Position numbers and translations under genes: made by a program. Of a stretch of 64,000 bases of DNA, positions 44,241 through 51,954 are shown piece after piece. The notes under the pieces are model-generated. The model saw only the letters and a program-made list of their open reading frames with translations, did no database searches and had not been told where the DNA came from. Positions within the stretch are counted from its first letter, which is position 1. Each line of letters starts with the position of its first letter. Source of the DNA: Streptococcus rubneri (GTDB lineage Bacteria; Bacillota; Bacilli; Lactobacillales; Streptococcaceae); NCBI RefSeq assembly GCF_004785935.1, contig NZ_SRRP01000001.1, forward strand, positions 1,240,001 through 1,304,000, written 5' to 3'.

Positions 44241-44951
44241 TTATTTAACAAGAAAATGCCAGTAGATATAATTGAAGATGAATATCCAGATTGGTTTCCA
44301 AAAAGTGAGAAAATTGCTAAAGGCATGCAAGAAGATGGGCAACCGGATATCTTTAGTTTTCTTATAGACAGCTGCGAAGAAGAGCCCTGAACAGAAATAA
44401 AGAGAAAAGGTTACAGGGTCCCGATATTGATGGATCAGATGAAAGGCCGCAAAGAGAAAGCCCGAAAGCAAAACGTCTAAATGAAACTTACTTTCTTTAA
44501 AGAAGACATTCATCAGATAGCCTCTAAAAATAAATTCTTCGATCATAGGAGATGTAACAGTAGCTAGGACAAAAAACAGAGTGCCCGAAATACCAGGGCC
44601 ATTTAGATAAATGGAGGATGGCAATTTGGTTTGATGAACGACAGGAACCAGCAAATCCTGAAAAGTTTGTAGCACCCATCTTTCAACAAAGAACCACAAG
44701 AGCACCAGAGCAAAATACCCCAGATAGTGCCACTTCCATTTCTGTATATTGGAACGAATGACTATCTTCTGCTTTTTAAACCAAAATAGAATGCCGATGA
44801 GAAGCAAAGAGTAGAGAATCAAATAGATGAAATAAAGAAAACTTACATCACCATTGAAAACTCCAGTTAGGTAGATACCAAGGCCTTCAATCCCAAAAAC
44901 AAATAGATATAACAGGAACAGTAAAGCGACTCCATGTTTGGCATATTTCAT
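44241..44951 (-). CDS. CPBP-family intramembrane metalloprotease (CAAX/Abi), likely immunity partner of the preceding peptide
   Basis: The 236-aa protein has about seven membrane helices and the CPBP motifs: PMIEEFIFRGYL (EExxxR), FAAFHLIHQY (His) and FLHAFSNF (HxxxN). In lactic acid bacteria such proteins often confer self-immunity to bacteriocins (PncO/BlpY, SkkI types). The ATG at 44951 has GGAGG 5 nt upstream and is preferred to the TTG start 18 nt earlier. It lies 39 bp after the double-glycine peptide in the same direction, which supports an immunity role. Confidence 0.85.
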   Translation of the reverse strand: MKYAKHGVALLFLLYLFVFGIEGLGIYLTGVFNGDVSFLYFIYLILYSLLLIGILFWFKKQKIVIRSNIQKWKWHYLGYFALVLLWFFVERWVLQTFQDLLVPVVHQTKLPSSIYLNGPGISGTLFFVLATVTSPMIEEFIFRGYLMNVFFKESKFHLDVLLSGFLFAAFHLIHQYRDPVTFSLYFCSGLFFAAVYKKTKDIRLPIFLHAFSNFLTFWKPIWIFIFNYIYWHFLVK

Positions 44952-44990
44952 AACATCCTCCACCAACAAAAAAATTTTAGCCGATACTCA

Positions 44991-45176
44991 TTAAATTGCG
45001 AAGAAACTTCGCATTTCAAGTGGCGCAATCAACTTACGGAAGTATTCCCAACCATTCGGACCACCTGAAACTGGAGGCGGTCCCATATATATAGTATTAA
45101 AAACCCCACCACCTGCTACTTTTGAGAGAAAATCGCTATCTAAACTATCAAATTCTTCCAAAATCTTTGTATTCAT
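44991..45176 (-). CDS. Double-glycine-leader bacteriocin-like peptide
   Basis: The 61-aa precursor has a leader of 23 residues with the class II pattern (acidic, hydrophobic residues at -4, -7 and -12 positions) ending SKVAGG. The predicted mature peptide is 38 residues, starting GVFNTIYM, with a Pro/Gly-rich hinge (GPPPVSGGPNG) and an amphipathic aromatic C-terminus (WEYFRKLIAPLEMRSFF). A perfect AAGGAGG lies 8 nt before the ATG. No processing ABC transporter is nearby, so export by a ComAB/BlpAB-type transporter elsewhere is inferred. A pheromone role is the alternative, but no histidine kinase adjoins. Confidence 0.75.
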   Translation of the reverse strand: MNTKILEEFDSLDSDFLSKVAGGGVFNTIYMGPPPVSGGPNGWEYFRKLIAPLEMRSFFAI

Positions 45177-45212
45177 TATGAATACCTCCTTATATTTATT
45201 AGATTAAAAAAT

Positions 45213-45270
45213 ATTGTCTAGTTGCAACTTTGACAATTTTAGTATAGCACACGAAAAATCTTTAAATCAA
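45213..45270 (-). promoter_or_regulatory. Promoter and leader hairpin of the bacteriocin-like operon
   Basis: TTGATT (45265-45270) and TATACT (45241-45246) on the minus strand are 18 bp apart. In the leader, ATTGTC/GACAAT (45213-45237) is followed by ATTTTTT, which resembles a weak attenuator before the ribosome binding site. Confidence 0.55.
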
Positions 45271-45656
45271 CAAACTCCTAAATTGTCCCTTTTTGAACAG
45301 AAAGTGGCATCTTCTTTTGTTTTTTACTCCACTTTGCTAGGAGAAAACAGCCATTTAGATTTTCTAGCCTGACGATGCTACACTATATTATTCCTTAATC
45401 ACCAGGACGATTTTATTTTGAAATAGCGGAAGATCTATGCTTCTTCAATTAAAAACAAGGCAAGGACCTATTCATCCATCATTAGTTGCTATCTCATCAT
45501 GACTCCTTCCCACTTTCAAAATACCGTAGCGAATATTTGACTTCCCATTTCAGAAGGCATATACTTATATTAATCTGAGCTAAATAGTTTTAATTTTTTA
45601 AATGAACTGTCTTGAATTCAGATTAATAAAACTATTTACTTAACGGAGGTGACACT
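45271..45656. other. Gene-poor stretch between the bacteriocin-like unit and csbD-like gene
   Basis: About 385 bp without a supported gene. The last part carries AAATAGTTTT with complement AAAACTATTT (about 45585-45637) and related CTGA/TCAG arms immediately before the csbD-like gene, so the csbD leader can fold. The middle looks like decayed sequence. Confidence 0.35.
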
Positions 45657-45860
45657 ATGTCATTAGAAGATAAATTAAACCAAGTTAAAGGTTCTGTAAA
45701 AGAAGGTCTCGGTAAAGTAACCGGTGATAAAAAAACAGAAGCTGAAGGCGTTGCTGAAAAAGTTGCATCAAAAGCAAAAGAAGTTGCTGAAGATGCAAAA
45801 GAAGCTGTTGAAGGAGCTATCAAAGGCGTGAAAAACATCCTTCACAAAGACGATAACTAA
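45657..45860 (+). CDS. CsbD-family stress-response protein
   Basis: The 67-aa protein is highly charged and helical, with the CsbD pattern [19 protein letters not shown] followed by Ala/Lys/Glu repeats ([19 protein letters not shown]). CsbD-like proteins are induced by general stress; their mechanism is unknown. AACGGAGGTGACACT before ATG is a very strong ribosome binding site. It is monocistronic between a structured leader and a terminator. Confidence 0.9.
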   Translation: MSLEDKLNQVKGSVKEGLGKVTGDKKTEAEGVAEKVASKAKEVAEDAKEAVEGAIKGVKNILHKDDN

Positions 45861-45875
45861 TCGTTAACGTTCTAA

Positions 45876-45929
45876 AACCACCCTACTTTCTGCAGTCCAA
45901 TTCGACCAGGGAAGATGGGGTGGTTTTTT
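45876..45929 (+). terminator. Terminator of the csbD-like gene
   Basis: AACCACCC pairs with GGGTGGTT, with a long loop of about 35 nt, and runs into T6. Confidence 0.7.
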
Positions 45930-45957
45930 GTTTGTCTTTGATTTAGTTTGGGTGTAG

Positions 45958-45994
45958 AAAAAGAACACCCCATGGTGTGAACCATGAAGTGTTT
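45958..45994 (-). terminator. Terminator of the DUF389 operon
   Basis: On the minus strand AACAC-TT-CATGGT-TCAC-ACCATG-GG-GTGTT is followed by CTTTTTC. It lies about 130 bp after the DUF389 stop. Confidence 0.7.
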
Positions 45995-46123
45995 CATCAT
46001 CTTCTGCATACTTGCTTTACAGGATGTCAATTTTTCTGGATTCATCAATTTTATTTTGTTATAGGTAAGAAAGAAGAACAAACAAGAAAAACACGGCATA
46101 AAAACCTATTCAGTTCATCGTCC

Positions 46124-47173
46124 TCAATCCTTGTCTGCTTCATTTTCTTTTACGAGATCGTTTTGTGAATCTTTTTCAGAGAGTTTTTGATCGATATACT
46201 TGTCAATGTTTTCGTAAAATTCCTTGGTCGCTTCACTATCTAATGTTGGCGAGTTCTGAACTTGATTCACTTTCAATTGAACAGATTGAATACCGTAAGA
46301 GGCTTGTTTTTGGTGGAGTGTTTCTAATTCTTCTTCTGAAATCGGATCTCCAACAACCGTCAAGACCAATTCATTGTTACTTGACTTGTAGACTTGATTA
46401 ATAACCGTATAATTGGCGAACTCTTTTCCTACAAACTGTTTGATCCCTTCTTTGCGCGCTTGTTCTATTGTCAGAGTAACTGCCGAATAGCTAGCTGGAA
46501 GAATCAACAATACAATCAAAGATATCAAGCCAATTCTCATTTTAATGCTCAGCTCTTTAAATGAAGTTAAAGGAGATTTTCTCATCAAAATTCTTGTTCC
46601 AACAATGTTGGCTAGCATGATAAAGACACAGTTGATCAAGAAAAGATAGAGAGCCCCCAATAAAAATCGTACATTCCCATTAGCTAAACCATAGCCAGCA
46701 GTACAGATAGGCGGCATCAGAGCTGTAGCAATGGCTACTCCTGGCACGATATTGTTTGCTTCTTTTTTCCTTGAACCGATCACACCAGCAATCCCACCAG
46801 CAATAGCAATGAGGACATCCCAAATGGTTGGAGAGGTTCGTGCAATCAACTCGCTACTTGCATAAGACAAGGGAGAAATCCAGAAATACAGAGTCGAGAC
46901 AAGCAAACTGACCAACACTTGAGTCAATAAAACCTCTAGAGATTGCTTGATTAAACGCGTATCAAAAATAGCTAAACCGAATCCCAGTCCAACAATCGGT
47001 GTCATGAGAGGTGAAATCAACATGGCTCCTATAATGACAGCTGTTGAATTCATATTTAGTCCGATAGAGGCAATAAAAATTGCACACATCAAAATCGCTG
47101 TATCTCTCAATCGAACATGAAGGTCATCGTATAATTTCTCACGGTATTCCCGTGTTGAATAATTGGCAGTCAT
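46124..47173 (-). CDS. DUF389-family membrane protein, full-length copy
   Basis: The 349-aa protein has about six membrane helices with the DUF389 core: MNSTAVIIGAMLISPLMTPI, AGGIAGVIGSRKKEANNIVPGVAIATALMPP, and a C-terminal cytosolic domain with LTVVGDPISEEELE. The family function is unknown; a transport or stress role is often proposed. Its ATG overlaps the K+ channel stop (ATGA), so it is translationally coupled. The segment 46041-46914 is duplicated without indels at 50723-51596. The C-terminus is acidic and Lys-rich. Confidence 0.88.
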   Translation of the reverse strand: MTANYSTREYREKLYDDLHVRLRDTAILMCAIFIASIGLNMNSTAVIIGAMLISPLMTPIVGLGFGLAIFDTRLIKQSLEVLLTQVLVSLLVSTLYFWISPLSYASSELIARTSPTIWDVLIAIAGGIAGVIGSRKKEANNIVPGVAIATALMPPICTAGYGLANGNVRFLLGALYLFLINCVFIMLANIVGTRILMRKSPLTSFKELSIKMRIGLISLIVLLILPASYSAVTLTIEQARKEGIKQFVGKEFANYTVINQVYKSSNNELVLTVVGDPISEEELETLHQKQASYGIQSVQLKVNQVQNSPTLDSEATKEFYENIDKYIDQKLSEKDSQNDLVKENEADKD

Positions 47174-47493
47174 TTGTCCTCTCCTCTTTCCTTATTTAAA
47201 TTGGTATAATAATTAAAAATAACAGCTGATAAACAGCCAAAAAATATGAGCCCATAAATCGTCAAGAAGACACTGGTAATCCTTCCAATCAAGGTCACAG
47301 CTAGGAGATCCCCGTAGCCGACAGTCGTCGAAGTCACAAAAGCATACCAAAGACCGTCTCCGTAATTTGTGATAGCAGGTTCAACTAGGAAAAGCACGCC
47401 TCCTGACCCAAAAACAAAGGTCACAAAACTCAGAGCAAACCGAGTAAAACCCGTAACCTGCATAATATGCCATAACATTTTTAAACGTTTCAT
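47170..47493 (-). CDS. Two-TM potassium channel protein
   Basis: The 107-aa protein has two membrane helices flanking a pore loop with the selectivity filter TSTTVGYGDL, so it is a minimal KcsA-like K+ channel subunit. It has no RCK or TrkA-N gating domain. Both ends overlap neighbours by 4 nt (ATGA), which ties it to the ORF before it and the DUF389 gene after it in one operon. Confidence 0.88.
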   Translation of the reverse strand: MKRLKMLWHIMQVTGFTRFALSFVTFVFGSGGVLFLVEPAITNYGDGLWYAFVTSTTVGYGDLLAVTLIGRITSVFLTIYGLIFFGCLSAVIFNYYTNLNKERGEDK

Positions 47494-47852
47494 TTGTTCT
47501 CCTTATTCATACTAGCTCCTGACCGAGCCGTTTTTTTCCAATAATCAAAGTGAAGATAGGACATGATCTCCATCAGAGAAAGATAGACAAACTGATAGAT
47601 CTGATTTAAGCTGATTATCAACTGATATTGTTTGAAAAATGACTGGAAGAAAGACCAGATATGACTGTCTTGAATCAGTCCCTTCTTAATATCAGACAGG
47701 ATATTAGCTAAAGCTCCCAAGGACTGAAACGGTAAATCCTTGACATTTATATAGATCCGGTCCACCACATCATTCAGACTGGTATCTTGGATGGCATGAA
47801 ATTCTCCAAAGAGAACTCCTGCCGCTCCAAGAGTAGAAACAAATTCCACCAA
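47490..47852 (-). CDS. Unrecognised protein upstream of the K+ channel
   Basis: This frame encodes up to 120 aa of soluble, helical sequence (DLPFQSLGALANILSDIKKG, WSFFQSFFKQYQLI) that I cannot assign. Its stop overlaps the K+ channel ATG, which supports real translation. It has no ribosome binding site of its own and overlaps the preceding TMEM175-like frame by 79 nt. It may therefore be reached by frameshift or coupling, or be the 3' part of a gene broken by an indel. Confidence 0.5.
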   Translation of the reverse strand: MVEFVSTLGAAGVLFGEFHAIQDTSLNDVVDRIYINVKDLPFQSLGALANILSDIKKGLIQDSHIWSFFQSFFKQYQLIISLNQIYQFVYLSLMEIMSYLHFDYWKKTARSGASMNKENK

Positions 47853-48076
47853 ATAATTTCTGAGGAAATTTTCTCAACCTTTTCCCATAATGTGTTTAGT
47901 GCCATCCATAACGATCCCAACCAGAAAAAGGAAAGAAAACAAGCAAAGAAATTTTGCCGTAAATCCCAAAAAGCTTCAAGACTTGGTGTTGTTGGTTTTT
48001 CTAACTCTAAAACCAAGATGGTCATAATAATTGCTAGAACAGCATCTGTCAATACAATTAATCTGTCTTTCTTCAT
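47774..48076 (-). pseudogene. TMEM175-family K+ channel, N-terminal half only
   Basis: From the ATG at 48076 (GGGGATG upstream), about the first 80 residues follow the TMEM175/DUF1211 pattern: LTDAVLAIIMTILVLELEKP (the FSD-type filter helix), then LSFFWLGSLWMALN and WWNLFLL. After that the frame degenerates (LERQEFSLENFMPSK) and stops at about 100 aa. A complete protein needs about 200 aa, so this is truncated. A matching C-terminal piece lies at 48650-48937, beyond an rpsI scar. Confidence 0.65.
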
Positions 48077-48364
48077 CGGATTGCATCCCCTTTCTTTTTT
48101 GTAACATTCTATCTTATCGCATAATATTGGATATTCTTTCATAATCCGACTACAAACAAAAATAAACCAAAAAGTATGTCCCTATTATACTATATTTAAC
48201 TCTAGAAGTATTCATCCATCTAATTAATAAATATATCATATTTCACAATAAGTGAATACTATCAAAGATTCATCCCCTTTCACTTCATCATGTAGTGTTG
48301 CTTAGATTTATCAAAAACAACCAAATTTGTATTAATTTCAAGTATCACCTAGTTACAAAAATTT
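48077..48364. other. Intergenic region left of the first rpsI scar
   Basis: It contains a TATAAT -10 (minus strand, near 48185) that probably drives the K+ channel operon, and AT-rich sequence without genes. Confidence 0.4.
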
Positions 48365-48480
48365 GGGGTGAACAGAAAAAGCATCCCGTATTTTTGATAC
48401 GAAATGCTTTCAATAAGTTTAAATAAGTTTTAACGTTTACTAAATTGTGATGCTTTACGAGCTTTTTTCAAGCCTGGTTT
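48365..48480 (-). repeat. rpsI 3'-end scar 1 with arm repeat (att-like site)
   Basis: 48430-48480 on the minus strand encodes [16 protein letters not shown] plus stop, the C-terminus of ribosomal protein S9. A terminator hairpin follows (AGCATTTCGTAT/ATACGGGATGCT), then GGGGTGAAC (48365-48373, plus strand). The same order, S9 end, terminator, GGGGTGAA, occurs at the intact rpsI. Confidence 0.85.
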
Positions 48481-48649
48481 GGAAAGTATGGGTTTCAGTT
48501 GGACTAAAAACAGCGTATTATCAAGGCTTTTCAGAACGATATCTACTGATTAATTTCATAAAATATGAATCAATAGATTATAAATAGGGGAATAGTTTAG
48601 GTCTGTAAGCATTAAAATAATACACCTAACTTTGATCACCATTTTTTAG

Positions 48650-48937
48650 TTATTCACTCTTTTTTCAGATAGTGTTTTTAAAGTTATGATATAAAATGCC
48701 GCAATTAAAACACTATACATCATAATCGGAGGATAGACAATTAAGGATAGAATCAATCCCACTCCTTTAATTATTAGGTCAGGTATCAATAACTTTCTAT
48801 ATTGTGCGGTAGCTTCAAGTAATTCTTTCTGATCTATATTGGGTTTATCAATTACTTTATGTAAAAACCAGTTTGCTACCGTTGAAACAACAACGATTAT
48901 AATCTCCCTATAATCATGGAAAAGTAGTAAAAATAGT
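48650..48937 (-). pseudogene. TMEM175-like C-terminal fragment without start codon
   Basis: The frame is open directly after the cadX stop codon but lacks an ATG, GTG or TTG near its beginning. It encodes about 95 residues including WFLHKVIDKPN, ATAQYRKLLIPDLIIKGVG and LSLIVYPPIMMYSVLIAAFYII. This resembles the second repeat of TMEM175-family channels. I could not confirm the family without a search. It fits the missing half of the truncated gene at 47774-48076, although the two pieces are in reversed order. Confidence 0.45.
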
Positions 48938-48939
48938 TG

Positions 48940-49278
48940 TTATCCTAGTTGATTAAAAAAATCTCTGATTTCCTCATCTTTTATAAAATAATATATAATT
49001 TTCCCCTCTCTTCTAGTGTCCAAGATGTTTTGATTGGCTAGTTTACGAAGATGGTGGGAGGCAGATGCCATACTGAGATTTAATAAACAGGCTATATCGC
49101 AGACACAGAGTTCTTCGACGGCAAGGAGATAAAAGATGATATTTATCTGTTTATTATCGGTAAATTTTGATAAAATGCGAAGTGATTTTTGGACTTTTTC
49201 CTTTTCAAGGTAGTTCGTTGCGGTTGTAACATTTTGTTGATTTATAACATCCACTTGACAGATACTATCTTTTTTCAT
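48940..49278 (-). CDS. cadX: Cadmium-responsive ArsR/SmtB regulator
   Basis: The 112-aa winged-helix repressor has the metal-site motif ELCVCDIA on helix alpha-3 and an N-terminal Cys (SICQVDVI), as in CadC/CadX. The recognition helix is SMASASHHLRKL. The ATG at 49278 has GGAG 8 nt upstream; an in-frame start 30 nt earlier is weaker. It follows cadD after 11 bp. Binding to the palindrome upstream of cadD would be relieved by Cd2+, Zn2+ or Pb2+. Confidence 0.92.
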   Translation of the reverse strand: MKKDSICQVDVINQQNVTTATNYLEKEKVQKSLRILSKFTDNKQINIIFYLLAVEELCVCDIACLLNLSMASASHHLRKLANQNILDTRREGKIIYYFIKDEEIRDFFNQLG

Positions 49279-49289
49279 AATTTTTTCTC

Positions 49290-49904
49290 CTAGCCTAACA
49301 CAGCCCATAGCATGTCAAAGCTGTTGTTTTCAATCAGGATATACATCCCCAATCCTAAATAGACAACGGCAATAAACCATCTGCTATATTTTTCCAAAGT
49401 TTCTCCAACAGAAGGGACTTGTGCTAATTTTTGGGCAGAAAAAACCAAGAGATAAATCATGACTAGAAAAGTAAGTAAAGTCACTATCAAATTCGCTAAA
49501 TTTAAGGTGATAAAATATGGGACAAAGACACCAATATTGTCAGCGCCACAACTTGCAAAAGTAATCATAGCGACTAGAAAAATCAGGTTTCTATTGTCTT
49601 TTCGCAAACCATCTTTTGCAATAGCTTCTCCATCAGAATCTCCTAAAAGCAAAACTTTGAGGCCTAGGAAAATTGGAATCAAACCGAGTAAACCTAAAAT
49701 CTCTTTACTAGGAATATAATTTAAGACAAATGCAAAAAGCAAACTTAGGAATATTAGACTAACAGAGCCTAGAAATTGTCCTAAATAGATGTTAATGATG
49801 TCCTTTCTGCTTTTTCTTTTGGCAAAAAATAACATTAGGATAATAAGTAAGTCTACGGCTGTCCCAGAATACAGGATTATTGAAGTAACAACATTTTGAA
49901 TCAT
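49290..49904 (-). CDS. cadD: Cadmium resistance transporter CadD
   Basis: CadD is a LysE-superfamily membrane protein that gives Cd2+ resistance, probably by efflux. The 204-aa chain has five to six helices, with ILYSGTAVDLLIILMLFFA at the N-terminus and FASCGADNIGVFVPYF in the middle, both typical of CadD. The ATG at 49904 has GAGG 6 nt upstream. It heads the cadD-cadX operon on one of the rpsI-linked accessory segments, so acquisition by transfer is likely. Confidence 0.93.
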   Translation of the reverse strand: MIQNVVTSIILYSGTAVDLLIILMLFFAKRKSRKDIINIYLGQFLGSVSLIFLSLLFAFVLNYIPSKEILGLLGLIPIFLGLKVLLLGDSDGEAIAKDGLRKDNRNLIFLVAMITFASCGADNIGVFVPYFITLNLANLIVTLLTFLVMIYLLVFSAQKLAQVPSVGETLEKYSRWFIAVVYLGLGMYILIENNSFDMLWAVLG

Positions 49905-49914
49905 AAAATACCTC

Positions 49915-49965
49915 ATTCAAATATATTTTTGAATGTATTCTAACATTAAGCTTTGTAGATGTCAA
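49915..49965 (-). promoter_or_regulatory. cadD-cadX promoter with CadX operator
   Basis: TTGACA (49960-49965) and TAGAAT (49937-49942) on the minus strand are 17 bp apart. The inverted repeat ATTCAAA-n6-TTTGAAT (49915-49934) lies directly downstream of the -10, over the start site, as in CadC/CadX operators. Confidence 0.88.
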
Positions 49966-50268
49966 CTTAAAATCCACCAATTAATAATTGCATGTCAATA
50001 TTTGTATTGTGAAACTAGTTTCAGAAATATATAGTCTTAAAGTATGTCCACTGCCAATGATTTTTTCAATATTTAAGAGGAGATTTATAATGGTTCATTT
50101 CTATAAATTTATAAACGAGTTATATATTTTGTTTAACCAATTATTAACTATTTTTATCAATAATCACATCATTAATTTGTACTTTTTAATTTTCCCAATT
50201 TGTAAAATTAAACCAGAAAAAATGCATCTCGTATTAGACGAAATGCTTTCAATAAGTATAAATAAGTT

Positions 50269-50317
50269 TTAACGTTTACTAAATTGTGACGCTTTACGGG
50301 CTTTTTTCAAGCCTGGT
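50269..50317 (-). repeat. rpsI 3'-end scar 2 (att-like site)
   Basis: The minus strand encodes [14 protein letters not shown] plus stop and shares the next about 35 bases with scar 1, including the start of an AGCATTTCGT terminator hairpin (about 50222-50250). Confidence 0.85.
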
Positions 50318-50580
50318 TGGAAACATTTCTATTTGAATAAGTTTCAAGATGGGCTTAAAATCAATGTTTACCCACGTTTTCAGAAAGAACAATTTCATCT
50401 AATTTGAATATATTTCATTTAAATAGTGTGAACTTTATCCTAAAAATACACGAATTGAGCTGATAAATACTAAAAAGTTCACACCATTAGTTAAATTATT
50501 TTTTGTTACATACATTTTTTTAGATGATAGACCTCCTAATTTATTTCTTATAGCATTTGAGCAAACCTCCGTTATCAGAA

Positions 50581-50634
50581 AACAACCAGAAAGAAAGACC
50601 GCAAAATTAATATTTTCTTTCTGGTTGTTTTTTT
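50581..50634 (+). terminator. Orphan intrinsic terminator
   Basis: ACAACCAGAAAGAAA pairs with TTTCTTTCTGGTTGT and is followed by T7. No gene is present upstream on this strand, so the gene it served has probably been lost. Confidence 0.75.
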
Positions 50635-50805
50635 ATAAATTGAATTTTCAGTAAAATACTTTACTCATTTATAATACCCCTAACTTCTATGTACTTTCTT
50701 TCATCTAAAGAAAAATCTCGTTTTCATCAATTTTATTTCGTTATAGGTAAGAAAGAAGAACAAACAAGAAAAACACGGCATAAAAACCTATTCAGTTCAT
50801 CGTCC

Positions 50806-51648
50806 TCAATCCTTATCTGCTTCATTTTCTTTTACGAGATCGTTTTGTGAATCTTTTTCAGAGAGTTTTTGATCGATATACTTGTCAATGTTTTCGTAAA
50901 ATTCCTTGGTCGTCTCACTATCTAATTTTGTCGAATTATGGACTTGATTGACTTTCAATTGAACAGATTGAATACCGTAAGAGGCTTGTTTTTGGCGAAT
51001 GGTTTCTAATTCTTCTTCTGAAATTGGATCTCCAACAACCGTCAAGACCAATTCATTATTCCTTGACCTGTAGACTTGATTAATGACTGTATGATTGGCG
51101 AACTCTTTTCCTACAAACTGTTTGATCCCTTCTTTTCGCGCTTGATCTATCGTCAGAGTGACTGCTGAATAACTGGCTGGAAGAACCAATAATACAATCA
51201 AGGATATCAAGCCAATTTTCATTTTAATGTTTAGCTCTTTAAATGAACTTAAAGGAGATTTTCTCATCAAAATTCTTGTTCCAACAATGTTGGTTAGCAT
51301 GATAAAGACACAGTTAATCAAGAAAAGATAGAGAGCCCCAAATAAAAATCGTACATTTCCATTAGCTAAACCATAGCCTGCAGTACAGATAGGTAGCATC
51401 AAAGCTGTTGCAATGGCTACTCCTGGCACGATATTGTTTGCTTCTTTTTTTCTTGAACCAATGACACCTGCTATCCCACCAGCAATAGCAATGAGAACAT
51501 CCCAAATGGTTGGAGAGGTTCGTGCAATCAACTCGCTACTTGCATAAGATAAGGGAGAAATCCAAAAATACAGAGTCGATACAAGCAAGCTGACCATCTC
51601 TTTGAGCTTATTGAAGAAACAATTTCTTGTGTAAATCCTATTTTTCAA
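50806..51648 (-). pseudogene. Truncated duplicate of the DUF389 gene, fused to transposase antisense sequence
   Basis: Residues from about 18 on repeat the full-length DUF389 protein (46124-47173) with few substitutions, starting at its VSLLVSTLYFW segment. The first about 100 residues of the family are missing. The 17 N-terminal codons (MKNRIYTRNCFFNKLKE) are antisense to an ISL3 transposase remnant. Copies 50723-51596 and 46041-46914 have identical length (874 bp). The loss of the N-terminal helices makes function unlikely. Confidence 0.85.
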
Positions 51649-51863
51649 ACTGTTTTTAAGACCTTTTTGAAAAATAAGGGCAAGATCATAAATGCACTAG
51701 AACCGACCTACTCAAACGCAAAACTAGAAGCTACTAATAACCTCATAAAGATCATCAAACGAAATGCTTTTGGCTTCCGGAACTTTAAAACTTCAAAACT
51801 AGAATCCTCATTGCATTGAACATCAAAAAGGAGAGAACCAATTTGGTCCTCTCCAGGGTATAA
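51598..51863 (+). pseudogene. ISL3-family (IS1167-like) transposase, C-terminal remnant with frameshift
   Basis: The frame reads EETISCVNPIFQ, then SNAKLEATNNLIKIIKRNAF and GFRNF, the conserved end of ISL3 transposases. After GFRNF a one-base deletion breaks the frame; a +1 shift restores NFKTRILIALNIKKERTNL and a stop at 51861. The sequence to about 51910 (TTGACAAAGAGCC) resembles the IS end. The upstream part of the IS is missing, and the DUF389 copy joins it directly at 51596/51597. Confidence 0.85.
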
Positions 51864-51954
51864 TTTTCCATCAACCCACTACAGTTGACAAAGAGCCGTT
51901 ATTCTCAAATGAGACAACTCCTTTTAGTTTTTATAACCTCAGCTTCTCGGTCTC

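Larger units (their letters stand above)
49966..50722. other. AT-rich spacer with terminators and an inverted repeat
   Basis: No convincing gene is present. A 60-aa frame at 50090-50272 has AGAGGAG upstream but low-complexity content. Apart from rpsI scar 2, it holds GTGTGAACTTT with complement AAAAGTTCACAC (about 50426-50496) and a strong terminator at 50581-50634. Confidence 0.4.

Noticed and set aside
45271-45656. Additional bacteriocin precursor upstream of the double-glycine peptide
   Set aside because: The only ATG with a ribosome binding site leads to a three-codon frame; no second GG leader was found.
49988-50272. AT-rich reading frame opposite the cadD promoter
   Set aside because: Low-complexity composition, and its 3' end is the scar 2 terminator. 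One internal ATG (50090) has AGAGGAG upstream, but I cannot support a gene.
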